DNA from: Nymphaea colorata
Taxonomy: Eukaryota > Streptophyta > Magnoliopsida > Nymphaeales > Nymphaeaceae
Direction: 5' to 3'
NCBI RefSeq assembly: GCF_008831285.2
Contig: NC_045139.1
Location: forward strand, 33,515,706-33,579,705
Length of the DNA: 64,000 nt
Shown: one piece after another, positions 1 to 12,920 of the stretch
Layout: each line of letters begins with the position of its first letter
How positions within the stretch are numbered: position 1 is the first letter of the stretch
Notes under the pieces: model-generated
What the model was told of the DNA's origin: nothing
The model's database searches: none
What the model saw: the letters and a program-made list of their open reading frames with translations, nothing else
Translations under genes and position numbers: made by a program

Positions 1-1481
1 TTTTTATAAAAAAATCTAAAGTACCTCAACCCTTTTTCTGTTTTTTTTGAGTGTATATTTGTTGCATGCAGAGGGATGTGGTGCACGCAACTCGATCTGG
101 GCACATTATTGAGTGGTTTTGGTTTGGCTGCAAGGTACTTGAAATGACAAAATTGACCCTGTTTATGAAGGGAGGGAGCAGTCCTCCTTTATGGACAAAA
201 ATGGAAGAGCAGACTTTTTCCTTTCTTAAAATGACTGAAATGCCCATCTCGTCCAAGGAGTTCAATATGCAGGTGAAGGAGGCAGTCAAACACGTTACTT
301 CCAGGATGGACACCATTTCCAGGACCCAACTGGGTGCAGTATTTCGATTGGGTCCGTGTATGGTTGCAGCGCAGCGGAAGTGCTGGCATGGGTCAATCTT
401 CTTTGAGTGTCGATGTTTATGTTAACATCTTAATCTTATCAGGTACTTGCGTCCAAATGTTCATGAAATTAATTCAAAAAAGCAAAAGTATGTTGTGCAT
501 GAACCGAACTGGAGATTCCGGTGGTGAAAAAAGAAGGATTATAATCATAAGATATCTAATGAAGCAGTAGCTGGAACATGATCACAGTCGAAGAAAAGAA
601 TGTCATATACTCAGAGGGGGGGAGAGAGAGAGAGAGAGAGAGAGACATTGGTATATTGAAGAACAATTTATTTTCCCAACAAATGAAAACACCTTTTATG
701 TAGCTTTGCATTGTTAACAAACTTTGCATTTTTATTAAACCAAACCTTGCAAATATGAACCTTATAACCCATTTTGTGAAGACAATGTTTTAAAATTTGG
801 CAGTTTCATGGTTGTATATATTCTTTAAGCAACATAGACTCAATGGCTTATATGATATCGAAAACATGATGGTCAGAAGACAAGTATATCAGTAATATTT
901 GGTCAAATAATTCGGAGGAGGTAAACAATAATGAATCCGCCTATCTATTTCGATTAATTGAAAAGCATCTTCGAGAATGCCTTTTCAATGTTTGGGACCA
1001 GTGTGAGGCACAAATTCTAGCGATTACAAGTCAACAAGAAACTCTGAAACCTTTCTTGGTCCATCAATGCTTTTCTTAATTCCCTAAAAATTTGTGCAGT
1101 TACAGAATTTTTACAAGCCCTAACTGGAAACACTGCTCTCTCTCTCTCTCAAATTCTCACCAAATTCTTCATCTCAATTAACCATCGCATACATGAAGCA
1201 GGGAATTTATTGTGAGAATACTTGTGAAACTTATTATAGAACCATAAAATTAAAAGAGGAAACATTTGTCCTCATGGTTCGGAACAAGGACTTCAACCAT
1301 GACTCTTTCCAGGGCCAACCAGCGAGAGAATCTCATTTGTCATATCAGGCATGAATCTGCATTAGTTAACTAATTACCAATGACAGGGGTGGCAAACTGG
1401 AATCCAGCTTTTCTGTTGTTGCTTTCATCTTAGGGCTTAAACTAGTCCATAAAACCAATGATCTGCCATGCATGTTAATAT
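1..1481. other. Gene-poor left edge
   Basis: I recognise no gene here. The longest reading frame (about 51-425, plus) reads as low-information translation with no known domain, and it overlaps similar-sized frames on the other strand. There is a (GA)n run at 622-644 and a short CT run near 1135-1150. The segment closest to 1482 should hold the 3' UTR of the minus-strand bHLH gene. Confidence 0.5.
622..644. repeat. (GA)n microsatellite
   Basis: About 11 uninterrupted GA units follow a short G run. Confidence 0.9.
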
Positions 1482-4400
1482 CTACCCGTTAGCAATTGAT
1501 CCATCTCCGACACTGTTGGAGGAACTATCTTGTCGAGAACGTGACGAAGAACACTTGCTTGAACAGCTCTCTGCAACGCCTACTCCTTTCCTCGGTGACA
1601 AGCATCTTTTTCCTTTTCTTGCTTCAGCTAACTTGCCCTGTAAAACAATTACCATCTTTCATGGAGCGGGGTTGAAGAATCAAACAAAGGGCACAAAGAA
1701 TCGTCCATGACATGGTAGAAACCAATAATCAAAACAAGCTTAAAACTATGACTGGCACAAACTTGGATGATGATCACAAGCCTCTTCCTACTAGAAGTAG
1801 CAAATTTCACCTGCTCAGGACCGGGGTCACAAGAAGACGAAGGTAGTGCAGATCCTGGAGTCTTCAGCTCCAGATCAGTCGCCACATCATTAGAGGCGCA
1901 ACTTCTCTCAGCAAGACTTTCAACATGTCGTTCTGATGACTTGTTTCTGGACTCCTGCTTGCTCGGTGTTTGGTTTCTGTTAGTCGATTGTGGATGTACA
2001 CTAGGAGCATATGGTGCTAGTGAATGATCAACGCTTGAACTCACAGGTGGGGAATACTGTGGGAAAACGGGGAATGGATTGGAAACAGAGCCTGGATTCT
2101 GGTTCCTGAAGAACGGAAATGGCTGAAGAGAGGGATGCAGGGGTATGGGCCCTGAAGGGACAGGAACAGGCACTGGATAGGAATATGGAGGAGCTCCCAT
2201 CATCATCGAAGGATCCATGGTGGCCCATGGATAGACAACCCTGACCCTTTGCTGGTACTGAACTAGGAGATTATCGATATCACTTTTCAAAGCAGACTTC
2301 TCTTCTCTAAGCTCGTTTTTTTCCTGTGTCAACTACTTGTGAACAAAAGAGATCATCACAATGGGGTGTGAGAGAAGAAAGGAAAGAAGCAGATAAAACT
2401 ATGAAATGAAAACAAAACGTACTTCACGTGATTCTTCTGAAAGAGAAGCATACTCGGCTTTTAGCCTGTTTACATGAGCCGTCAAGTCCTTAACCATTTG
2501 GATTGCATCGTTCAGTATGGTTGCCTTGTCATTTTTAGGCCTATCTGGATCTGCGAGTTAAATGAAATACTCCCACGGTGACATTGATACATCAAAATTC
2601 CAGAATTCTAACAGACAAAACAATGCTTTGCAATAACAGATATTTCAAGGTGCAAAGTGAGCTACAAGCTAGATAGTAGACGCCAGATTAACAACAATTT
2701 TCTGACACTTTTCAAATAGTCAAAAACTTAAGACGAAAAGTCAGTGAGTGTAACTAAAGAGAAGAAACAGAAGCTCTCAAAATGGAAAATATGATAAAAA
2801 AGTTCTCTTTTTTGCTTGCTCATTTTCCAGATTGCAAATGGCTCTCATGGGCAGCACATATTATTTTGAGCTGTTCAGAAGTTTCACCTTTTTTATGCCA
2901 ACCCTTTATGGACATCCTCCAAGTGAAAAATAAATAAATCACAAGACAAATAAGTGACTAACTCAAGTTTCTTGAAACTTTTACCAATCACTCAGAAAAT
3001 AATGAACTCTGATGAGAAACTGCATGCAACCATAAAGAGAGAAAAAGCCTAAGAAGCCAGCCAACACCACAAAACCAAGAAAAGTAAACAATGTAAACCT
3101 ATATAAGAATAGCCTAGAACCTATAGACAGGACATTTTGAAGATTTCACAACATGCTTCATTTTCTTTAGGAATAACAAAAACAGAATCATGCTTGAGTA
3201 TTTCATATTTAACCACATTGAAGTAGACATAGAGGGTGATAATTGAAACATTTTTAAACTTGAGTGATGCTTTTGTCATATCAATCAAAATTAGGCACCT
3301 TTCTGTAGAATTTTTAAAGCATTTCTCTTTGCATGAAACGTTATGATTCTGCAACCAGCACAGTGTATTTAATATTTATGCAGCAAAATTTAGTTTTTAA
3401 TCCACTTTAAAACCATGTACCTAGCGCTTTTCCCAGTTCCACAAACTGCTCATTGAGCCGGTCCCTCCTGAGTTTCTCACGATCTGCTTTCTGAACTTTC
3501 CTTGCTGCAACTGCATCTTGTACTTCTGCTTCTGACCTGTCATTACACCAAAAAATTGAAAGTGAAAATTTTCTGAAAGATCATGACAGTACAGATGGCA
3601 CGTTAGCAGACCCTATAGTAACCAGTCAAAGCCAATGTTAAGGACACGCAAAACTAAACCTTTTTAAGGGGAAAAATTTATAAAAAAACTATTATTTTCA
3701 ACTTTCAAGTATTATGGTTGGTAAACTCAGAAAAAAGTCCGCAGATGATGAATTTAAGTGGTGACAAGAACTCAATAATGAACAAGTAAGATGAAATTAC
3801 AAAATTATGTTCCCCAAGGGTGATCTGACCCTACCCTGCAGGAGGCAAAGCTCATCAGCCAGCTAAGAAGCAAGCTACCAAAGCTCCTGGAAAAACATTT
3901 CTCTGTTTGGGCCACAGCCTATAGTTGGAATCGGTAAGTAGGAATGTAAATGGTGAAGATATGGCTTAAAGCATTTTGGCTTTTATTTTTTTCACCAAGT
4001 TCGTATGAAGCTGATCCAATATATTGATTTGAACCCAAACCATTTACATCCCTAGCCAGAACGCTCCCAGCGTCAGTCAGTCAGAATACAAAAGTAGAGT
4101 GTCATGTTTGAGAATATAATACAGTGAAATAAAAAACTCTAAACCAGAAGAACGAGATAACACATGTAGGCAGGTCAATAAACATTTGGAAGGAAACAAC
4201 AGTTGTTTTTTCATTTCTAACAAGAGTGCACTTTGGACATAAGACTTGCTCACAGTTCCAGCAGTACAAACCCTATGGTTAGTACCCCACTCCCATAGCC
4301 TATACCTGCTTAGGCTTGTGAATAAGGTGGTGCTCATGGGATATGAAAAGTTGACAGCCAAATCCCAATCCATTGCACCAGAAACAACAGTCACTAATTG

Positions 4401-6969
4401 GTAATCAGGCTACGACAATAAAAAAAAAGAAAAGAGGCAAACAGCAAAAGAAAATAACTGATAATGGGCACTATGAAAGCCATTTCTGCTGTTGCTACTT
4501 TAGATCTATAGAGACGAGTACTAGATATGGATTAGGAATAAGAATGCACAAATCTCAAGGGAAGTTTAATAAAAGAGCTGAAGGAAGAGAAGTCTTATGC
4601 TCAGGATGCAAGGCCTTGAAGCGAAGGAGCTTATGATACAACTTGAGGGTAGCAAAAAAGGAAAGATGAATACTGAATAGAGATTTAAAAAGCATAGTAA
4701 CTAAATATGAATGAATATGCAATCATTAAAAGTTTAATGAATAAAAGAAATTACAATCACAAACATGTAGATTAAGAATTGATAACTTTCTTCCTGACAT
4801 CAGGATGCATAAAATATCCAGGGACTTAAGAGGGAAAAAAAATTAAAGGCTTGGTGCATGAAAAATGCATCCATTATCAAAGGCTGAGATTTATACAGCC
4901 TTACTGACTTAAACAAAGCAAAAGCTCAATGGCAAGACTGATATTGACAAGAAGCCGAAATCACTGAAGAATGATCCAAGATTGGCCATTTGTAGAACTT
5001 CCTCTCTTTTTTTTTTACGTAAAGCAGCATTTGCATCAAGCTAAATAACACGGACGCTTTGTTTAAGAGAAGGGTACCAGTGACATGGGTGCAAACATGA
5101 GTGTGGCCCTGCGCACAGCTGAGACATGGTGTTGGCTGTGTCTGGTGCGGTTGATGCACCCGAGGCTGAGTCCATCATTTTGTGAACTCGGTCATCTTTG
5201 ACCATGTTCAAGACTGTTCGGTTTGTAGGATTTCTTTCCAATCTGCACACATATGCAGGGCACAAAAGGGACCCTTCAATGCTTATCTGCATGTCATCTT
5301 TTTATATTCATTTAAATTTTGTTTCTTGTTGCTATGTATTTGCTTTTGTTATATATATATATACCTATGTGTATGTGTGTGCGTGTATGGCCGTGTCCCC
5401 ACACCCACATTTTTTGAAATTGCTCCATCCCCGTGTCCACACCAGCACCTATACCTGCACTTGTACTCATACTCATTAGATTCTTGTTGAACTAAGAAGC
5501 CATTATAGTGTGTCAAATCACTCCATTTTCTAATTAAAATTTGTCTATCCTTGTTTGTCTATAAGCACATTACTGAACCATACATATCTTGTGCCATGCA
5601 ACATTCATTTCACTCAACACATGTTTGTTTTGTTTAGCCAAGTCTGGGCTCTCAATCTATCTATCTCTCTTGTGATAAGCATGGGGCCTGTGGACACTTA
5701 CATTGTGATTATGATAATCCTCAGGATGCCAGATCGGTGGATCCAACTTAGCTTCATAAAGCTTAGCAGCTTAGCAACTTATCAAATTAGCAACCTGAAA
5801 CTGTAGTATCCCTGCATCCTCAATATTAGGTTCTCTAGAACCAAACAGAATGTGCCATAAGTTCAAAACAAAACATTGATATGCTTAGCTAGTTCTGCAG
5901 CAGTCAAGTTGCACTATCAGAGGTATTTCAGCTTCCTGATAGAAAAGCACTTCTAAACAGGAACAGCCAATATTCCCATATCACTACTCAAACTACCTTC
6001 AGAACAAGCCAATCTCAACTGACTACCATTATCTTCCAAGTAATAAGCATAGTTAAAAGGGGGACATAGGAAGTTTCAAGAAGTTCTACTGCAAACTATT
6101 TTCCAAAAGCTTCAACTACCACGAACTTCCTAGTACAACACGTAGCTAAAAGGTAGACACACCACGCGCGTGGCCTGCTAACATAGGTTATCTTAATACG
6201 TGGGATGCGCTGTGAAATTTCAACTATGGAAGGAACGGTATCCCAATTTTCCAACTTTTCTACATAAGCAAGTGAACATAATCACTGCATAAAGTATAAG
6301 TTTTCTGTTTAAGTGTAAGATAACAAACTTTATTTTGATTCGAGTGATCTCCCCACACCTGAACACGCATATACTATGACAACGAAAATGAATTTTATCA
6401 CCTCAAGCACCTCGATTTCTTCATAACCTTCCAACTAAAAGCAACAAATACATCTGAATTGAAGCTTATCTTCACCGCCAGATACCTAAAGAGAACCGAA
6501 ATTTGAAAGCGCATACTGCCGTCCATCCGTCAACCACTGGTACGATTAGCGATCTGTATAATCAAGACTACCAATTCAAGGTAACACTCATACACCACAA
6601 AGTATCTATCCAACCACTGCAGGCCTTCATCTTCCGGCCGCTAGAATAGTTGTACATTTGCTACTTCGGAGAAACAGGAAAAAAAAGGGGGGGAAGGCAA
6701 CTAGGAATAAACTAACAGGAATTCACCGATGAGGGACAGGAATTCAGCTTAATCAGACCCAAAGTAGTAAAGGTACAAGCAAGAATAACAAATAGATCCC
6801 AAAATCAACAATTGGAAACGGAAAAGATTCAAATTCCGGCAAGAAACCCGTCGAACTATTCGCATTAGCCAGCCTAATTCTCCATATGAACCCCGAGAAA
6901 ATTAATAAGAGGCTCCCGATTTGGCATCAAACAACCACATGGAAAAAAAACACACACACGCACAGAGAC

Positions 6970-7023
<54 letters not shown>

Positions 7024-7158
7024 CCTTGACTCAGAGGGACCAGAACTCGCTTGCTGCAGATAGCTCGCCGGGAAGCGGGAGCCGGCAGATTGCTGGAATT
7101 CCGGCAGCCTGTCTGCCTGAACTGATCGGCAGAAGCTGTCCGGCTTCCCTGGCTCCAT
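1482..7158 (-). CDS. bHLH121-like: bHLH transcription factor, bHLH121/URI-like
   Basis: Five exons on the minus strand: 7158-7025, 3536-3421, 2550-2423, 2332-1811 and 1637-1482. All junctions are GT-AG with consistent phase, giving 351 aa, close to the length I recall for Arabidopsis bHLH121. The basic region and helix-loop-helix (about residues 57-115) span exons 2 and 3; it contains REKLRRDRLNEQF and the loop DPDRPKNDKATIL. E and the RR pair of the basic region are present, but the usual His is Lys. A leucine-zipper-like helix follows (about 108-150), then a Pro/Met-rich stretch with a PWATMDPSMMM-type motif, and a Ser-rich C-terminus carrying LELKTPGS and QDSSSNSVG. In Arabidopsis this family (bHLH121/URI) acts in the nucleus upstream of the iron-deficiency response with group IVc bHLH partners. 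The start is the first ATG; an upstream TTG in the same frame is not used. Intron 1 is long, about 3.5 kb. Family assignment is from remembered motifs. Confidence 0.9.
5338..5400. repeat. TA/TG-rich simple sequence within a degenerate repeat
   Basis: A short (TA)n and TG-rich stretch lies within bHLH intron 1. Its flanks (about 5090-5480) are rich in degenerate TGGGTGC/CACCC units, resembling the GC-rich ends of dispersed plant elements. Boundaries were not resolved. Confidence 0.35.
6974..7016. repeat. (GA)n microsatellite just inside bHLH intron 1
   Basis: On the gene strand this is a (CT)n tract starting only about 8 nt after the exon 1 donor (GT at 7024-7023). Confidence 0.9.
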
Positions 7159-7430
7159 CAAACACCACGACCACCAACGACGCCAGCACCAGTCAGTAAC
7201 AACCTCAGCCCTTGCCTTAAAGTCCTAACCCCTACCCACTTTTCTGCATGTACCCCCGGTGCCCACCAATGGGAGCGCCATCGTCTTCCCCTCTCCGATA
7301 CGGAAAACCTCAGAGCAGGGGAAAAGTACGCACAAAAGAGGCGAACGCAGGCGCTCCTTTTATCCCGTTCCCTTCTGGCTCGTGCTATCCACGCGGGGAG
7401 CACATGGACCCTCCCTCCTCTCTCTCCCTC

Positions 7431-7437
7431 TATTTAA
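7431..7437 (-). promoter_or_regulatory. Possible TATA-like box of the bHLH gene
   Basis: On the minus strand this reads TTAAATA, about 275 bp upstream of the ATG at 7158. It would imply a 5' leader of roughly 240 nt. It is an imperfect TATA match and the assignment is tentative. Confidence 0.3.
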
Positions 7438-8117
7438 CCCTGGCTTAGGCCTTTTCGGAAGTTTTTGGCGATTTAAACTATTCTTTCTTTCCTCAGTTCA
7501 TCTTTCTCCCAAACTTTTAGCCATAAACTATGTTAAATTATTTTCTCTTCTCATCTTTGATCTGGGTAATTTGAGTTGAAGATGTACGTTGAAAGAATTT
7601 CACAGAAGAAAATCTTCTTCCTCAAAAAATCAAGACTTCCATTTGGTACTAAGCTGGATGTTAGATGCTCTGGAGAAAGTTATATTTCTACCACACTCTC
7701 CGGAGAATTCAACTCCCCTTCAAATTCAAGTTGAAAAGTGAAAAAGCAGAACTTTGATAGGTTGTGCTGCTTCTTACATCAGATTGATCCAATTGGGTTT
7801 AAAAATCCTCAACAGCGTGACATCTTCATCATATGTAATCGTTCAGTGCGTGTCAAGCATTTGCTGCCAACGATCGTTAGTTTTATAAGTCAATCGGACA
7901 CACGAGATGATGACTTGAGTAGTCAATATGTGGAATTAAGAGTCACAGCCCAACACCGTTTTTGTTCTCATTGAACTTTCAAGTTTGTTTTTAAAACTTT
8001 TTTTTAACGATAACTATGAGTTATAAACGTCGCACATCTGGTTGAGCAAGTGTTTTGTAGGTGACCGGTCTCTATTTCAAATCTCAGAAGTACTCCTCTG
8101 TATGAAAGCCGAGGGTT

Positions 8118-8533
8118 GGGGCATGTTTGATAGCCTCGGACCTAAGATTTAAGGCCGATTTAAAATTCACTGCAGAAGCAAAAGTAGATTAACTCATAGT
8201 TGCGGATTTAAGGTCTGCATTACATTATAGAAACCATGGATCTATAGTCATGAAAAAACCAAGAACAAAAAAGATGGGAAGAAGTTGTCGGACTATAAAT
8301 TCATAAGATCCCTTTGAATCTTTTGCAGTATTGTCTAAGGTGGAGCCAAATTTTTTCATAGGACACTAAATATATAGTTAACAAATTTTTAATTGGACAT
8401 GAGTCAGTAAGCCGGGTCTTGTGGGGCTTAAACTTACGTAAATACAATATTGAATTAAGGTTTCATGAAGTGGGCTCCGTGGAGAACATGCCCCAAGAAA
8501 ACCCTATGTATCTCCGAGCTATCAAACATATCT
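8118..8533. mobile_element. MITE-like element, Tourist-type ends
   Basis: The left end reads GGGGCATGTTTGATAGC. The right end, read in reverse complement, contains ATGTTTGATAGC, so about 13 of 17 positions match as terminal inverted repeats. The right flank is TTA and the left flank TTG, so a 3-bp target duplication is only approximate. The interior has no coding capacity. Confidence 0.5.
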
Positions 8534-8751
8534 TTAAGGGTTTTTAATGACAAGAATGATTTCCTCCTAGCAAAATTTAATTAAAAAAAAAGACTTGCAA
8601 GAACAATACCATGAAAAAATCCAGATAAAATATAACCGTATTGATCGAACTTTGAATATGTAATGAAAGGTCAATATATTATCAAGAAATTGTGGGATCG
8701 TGTAGGCAATTGCCCCTAATAGCCAACAATGAGTTGGCAGAGACCAGCGTG

Positions 8752-9087
8752 CAAGGTTGGGCACCGGTTCGGGCCACCGCTGGGTACTCGATACTTGGCC
8801 CAACTCGGGTTGAGGCCTGGGCTTGGAAAAAAGGTACCCGGGCTGGCCCAACTTGTTATCAGGCCGGCCCAGGTGAACCCGATTCGGGCCCGATACTTTA
8901 ATTTTTAAATTTGTTTATATATATATATATAAAATTAATTATATATATTATTTTATATTAAAATATAAAATTTAATCATGTTGGGCCCAGGTCGGGCTCG
9001 AGCTCAGGTTTTTCAAGTCAAGTTGGGTCGGGCTCGAGTCCGGGCCCAACTCGTTATCGGGGCCGGGCCGGCCCGATGCCCAGGCTT
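8752..9087. mobile_element. Non-autonomous Mutator-like element (MULE-MITE)
   Basis: A 336-bp element is flanked by a perfect 9-bp direct repeat, ACCAGCGTG, at 8743-8751 and 9088-9096. A 9-bp target duplication is typical of Mutator-like elements. The ends form an imperfect inverted repeat: CAAGGTTGGGCACCGG on the left, and AAGCCTGGGCATCGG on the right in reverse complement. The ends are rich in GGGCCCG-type units and the middle (about 8900-8975) is AT-rich. No transposase is encoded. Confidence 0.75.
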
Positions 9088-9698
9088 ACCAGCGTGTGCT
9101 CCTGTAGAGAGTGGGGAGAATTAGTATATCCATGTCACCTAAATTACTTACTTTTAGGGACCAAGGAACAAACTACTTAAATTCTTCTTAAAAATATTTA
9201 AAAAATTATAAATATGACAGCAAGTTTATGAATAACATTATTTTGTATAAATCATGTTTTTAATTTAATACATTTATTATTGATTTTACTATATCCAACA
9301 TTCGACATTATAAGAGCCATTATTCTTTTCTTATTAGAGAAACTCGGTTAAACTAGAAAAATAATTGATTTGACGTATGTTTCTAATTATCAAATCATTG
9401 TTAACATTAAATCCATTAGCTTAGATTACATAAAAAGTACTTTGATAGGCTATTTCAAGGGATGTAGCTTTTTCTTAGTTACTAACAATGTGAAATCTGA
9501 CCTTTTAAGCTATTTATTTTCTCTTACCTGTTCTCATTAGTTATAATTTTAATAAAAGAAAAACTAGATAATCACGGTAGTGAGGATCGTTAAGATTGAG
9601 AGATCTACCCAAAAAGTATTGGGGCATCTGCAGGGCCAAGATGTATTTTTTTAATATCTTCCACTCTCTTGTTCCGAACTTAAAATTAGCTTCATTTA

Positions 9699-9982
9699 GG
9701 AGGCATTTGATAGCTTCGGATTTGAGATCGTCGGGATTTGAGAGCCTCAGAATTTGAGAATCATGAATTTAAGACCCGATCCTCCTTCCTCGTGTTTTAA
9801 CTCCGACATTTTCTCAATGCAAAGAAGTAAAGTAAGGATCTTGAGTGTCCATCTTAATTCTGACATAAGATCCTTAGTTTGTGAACTATGGATTTTACTG
9901 TTGATCTTTTGCCATATCAGAAAAGCACGTCAGATTCACATCAGATCTATGGTTTTTAAATCCAGAGTAATCAAACACCCCC
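9699..9982. mobile_element. Tourist-like MITE
   Basis: The terminal inverted repeats are GGAGGCATTTGATAGC on the left and GGGGGTGTTTGATTAC on the right (reverse complement). They are flanked by TTA on both sides (9696-9698 and 9983-9985). TTA duplication plus G-rich, GTTTGAT-type ends fits PIF/Harbinger-derived Tourist elements. The 284-bp interior has no recognisable coding sequence. Confidence 0.65.
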
Positions 9983-11919
9983 TTAATGTTCATAAGAAAT
10001 TCCTTTTATGGGAGTTTTAATAACCACTGGTTGAGACTTTTGAACTCAAGATGATAATTAATTGTAGTCTTATTTGAGAGGTGTTCCATTAATTTATTCT
10101 GTTGATTCATAAATCCAATATGACTTGCTTTTATTGATATGGTAGAAGATCCACATCAGAATTCATGATTCATCAAACTAAGGATCTTAAACTTAGATTC
10201 TCAACCTACTTTTCCCATCGAGAAAAGTTATGAAATATTGTTGGATGGAGTAGGGGAGAGTCTGGTCTCTTAGATCTGCAGGTAGGTTTTGGGGATCTTA
10301 GTTTATTGTAAATCAACGACAATCAAATGCATCCTTTAATCCTCGAGAGTGTTGATGCAATGGTTAGTACGAAAGCTAAAAAGAGATTGGTTATTGTGTC
10401 TGGAATCCTGTAGCATCAACCCTTTGTGCTGCAAAAGAAGTCACTGACATGCAAGTTGAAGAATAGCGGGAGTGGCACCTCGAAGCACTAAAAGCAGACT
10501 TTGTACTTTAGAGGGATAAAAGGTTGGGTGAAAGCTTCGGCTTTCTTCTATTCATTGGAACAATTTTAACCACTTGCCTTGCATTGACTAAAAAATCTTT
10601 TAAAATTCGTTCAGAAAACTAAATGAGAAGATGTATAAAAGTTAATTAAAATAAATTTATATATATGTGTGTGTGTGAAAAAATAGCGAAAAAATAGTAA
10701 TTGGAGCTCAAGAAACCGCCATAGAATCGAATCAATTCAAATTGGCCATATTTAGGGTGATTTGTGCTTATTCTGACATAACACTGCATTTAAGTGATCA
10801 CAAGTTGCCCATTTTGGTATCCAAACATATGAGAATCTTTCCTTCAGCTTTGATCGAACGGCTGGAGGCTTTTGTTGTCCCAAAGATCGGGCGGTTTGAC
10901 AACAACAATATAGTGTTACTGTGTCAAAAATTTACCTAAAAAAATAGGGTAAATTCATATATCACTTGTCATGGTGTTTTATGAATATGCCTTATTTTAA
11001 TAAGAAATTCAAATTGCAAAAAATTGCATAAAACATGTTTCATACACATCTATGGATCTATGGTGGCAAATTACATTTACAAGGAGTAGCCATATGTCAT
11101 GGGTAGATCTCGAAAATCTACAGTTGTTGACCAACTCTAGCTTCCCATTATGAAAAACAAAGAAATGAATATGGTTTACAACAACTCTTAAAAATAGCAT
11201 GTCAAAAGCATATTTAATTAATAATATCGATCTCTCTCACCTTGGTATTAAAGAAAAATAATACAAAATTTTGTATGTAAATGCAAATTTATTTAAAATT
11301 TGCATTATATTACACATTTCATCTCCCCTTGCACCTTGAGAATTTATACTACTTGATCAAGCTTTGCATTATATTATATGTTTCATCTTCCCAAGTCATG
11401 CGCCTTGATAACAGCAAAAGTCGCATGTGAATTCGTGAACTTGTTCACGTCTTTTATTTTATTATAGGTGCATCTTACTATGCCTTGTAGCTTAAGAGCA
11501 TAATAGTTACATATAAGAATGTGTCGACTTCATTAATTATTGCATTATATTATGCACTATCCCTCTAAGTCTTCTTTGGTAGTGTAATATAAAAATTGAC
11601 ATTCATCTATTTTCTCATTAGCATATCATTTTCTTTCTTTATTTTGTAAGTAAGGCAATGGGATGTCAATGGATCAAATCCACCTCAGATATTCAACTGA
11701 ATTGCTTTAAATAAGTCGGAAATTGAAAAAAAAATGTAGTTAAGAAATCATGTCAATCTCAGATTTAAGAATTAACATGCATACGAATTTGGATTCAGAT
11801 CCGTATTTGGCTTTAAATATGCATGATTAGATAAATATGCATCAATGTGGCTAGTTAAGTTTCTTATATTTGATATCTATACATTTTGAAAGTTCATATT
11901 CAGATTGTAAATTTAAAAG

Positions 11920-12019
<100 letters not shown>

Positions 12020-12116
12020 TTGACTTTTGAAGCCAAATTCAAATCCAAAGTAAACATTTGATAATTCAAATATGGCAAATGACACATTTTATTCAAGTGT
12101 CATCCATTGGCATATC

Positions 12117-12311
12117 CGGGGCAGAGTCTGGATGTTTTTTAAGGGTGGGTCAAACGGTTCAACAAACTTATCGGAGTAGGACCAAACTAAATCAGAATTC
12201 AAAAAATACATTAGACAACTACAAAATTTAAATTTTTTTAATATAACCTTTTTTTCAGTTAGCTAGAATGAAGTCACGGCCTAAGTGGGCCCCCCTCTCC
12301 CTCCGCCCCTG
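12117..12311. mobile_element. hAT-like MITE, copy 1
   Basis: A 195-bp element with ends CGGGGCAGAG on the left and CAGGGGCGGAG on the right (reverse complement). It is flanked by near-identical 8-mers, GGCATATC at 12109-12116 and GGCATCTC at 12312-12319 (7 of 8). An 8-bp target duplication and CAGGG-type ends are characteristic of hAT elements. The interior is similar to the copy at 45699-45890. Confidence 0.65.
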
Positions 12312-12768
12312 GGCATCTCTAAGCAAGGCGTCATGGCATGGCATTTACAATTTCCTGGCCCCATTGGCAAATCTTGTTCATGTTTGACATGGATAAAAAG
12401 GTGTCTCAATGTGCTACCATTTGGAAATGTTTGATATTAAAACTAAAAAAAGACGTGACGCAAGAGAAAACGTACAAATGTATATTTCCTCCTAAATTCA
12501 GCTTCCCCACATTGTCAAGCAAAAAAAGAGTTCACGACATAACTTTTCATTTAAAACCTTTTTTTTTATTTTATTAGATTAAGTACAGACTTTTGAACAT
12601 TCTCATAAGGTTGGTGCAATGCTTGGAGTGAAGGCAATCGGTCTTTCATTTTGAGTTTATGGAGCATCAACATGTTGTGCTGCAAAAGAATGGTCATCGT
12701 TGCGCAATTTAAAGCGCAGCAGAGACAACACTTCACTTCAAGATACCAAAAGCAACCTCTGTGCCTTA

Positions 12769-12920
12769 AGCTCCGTTTGATGCACAGGAAAAATATTGTG
12801 CATTAAAGAAATTTTCCCTACCGTTTTCCCTTTTTCATTGATTTTGAGAAAAATTCTCATACAAAAGAGGTCAGACTTTTTTCCACAATAATTTTATGTT
12901 TCTGTGCATCAAACTTTGCC
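12769..12920. mobile_element. Tourist-type MITE nested in a dispersed repeat
   Basis: A 152-bp element with inverted ends that share GTTTGATGCACAG, flanked by TTA at 12766-12768 and 12921-12923. It interrupts a repeat whose other two copies (near 10505 and 13412) run uninterrupted across the same position, so the insertion site and the TTA duplication can be read directly. Confidence 0.8.

Noticed and set aside
51-425. 124-aa frame at the left edge
   Set aside because: No domain or family resemblance, competing frames on both strands, and no promoter or splice evidence.
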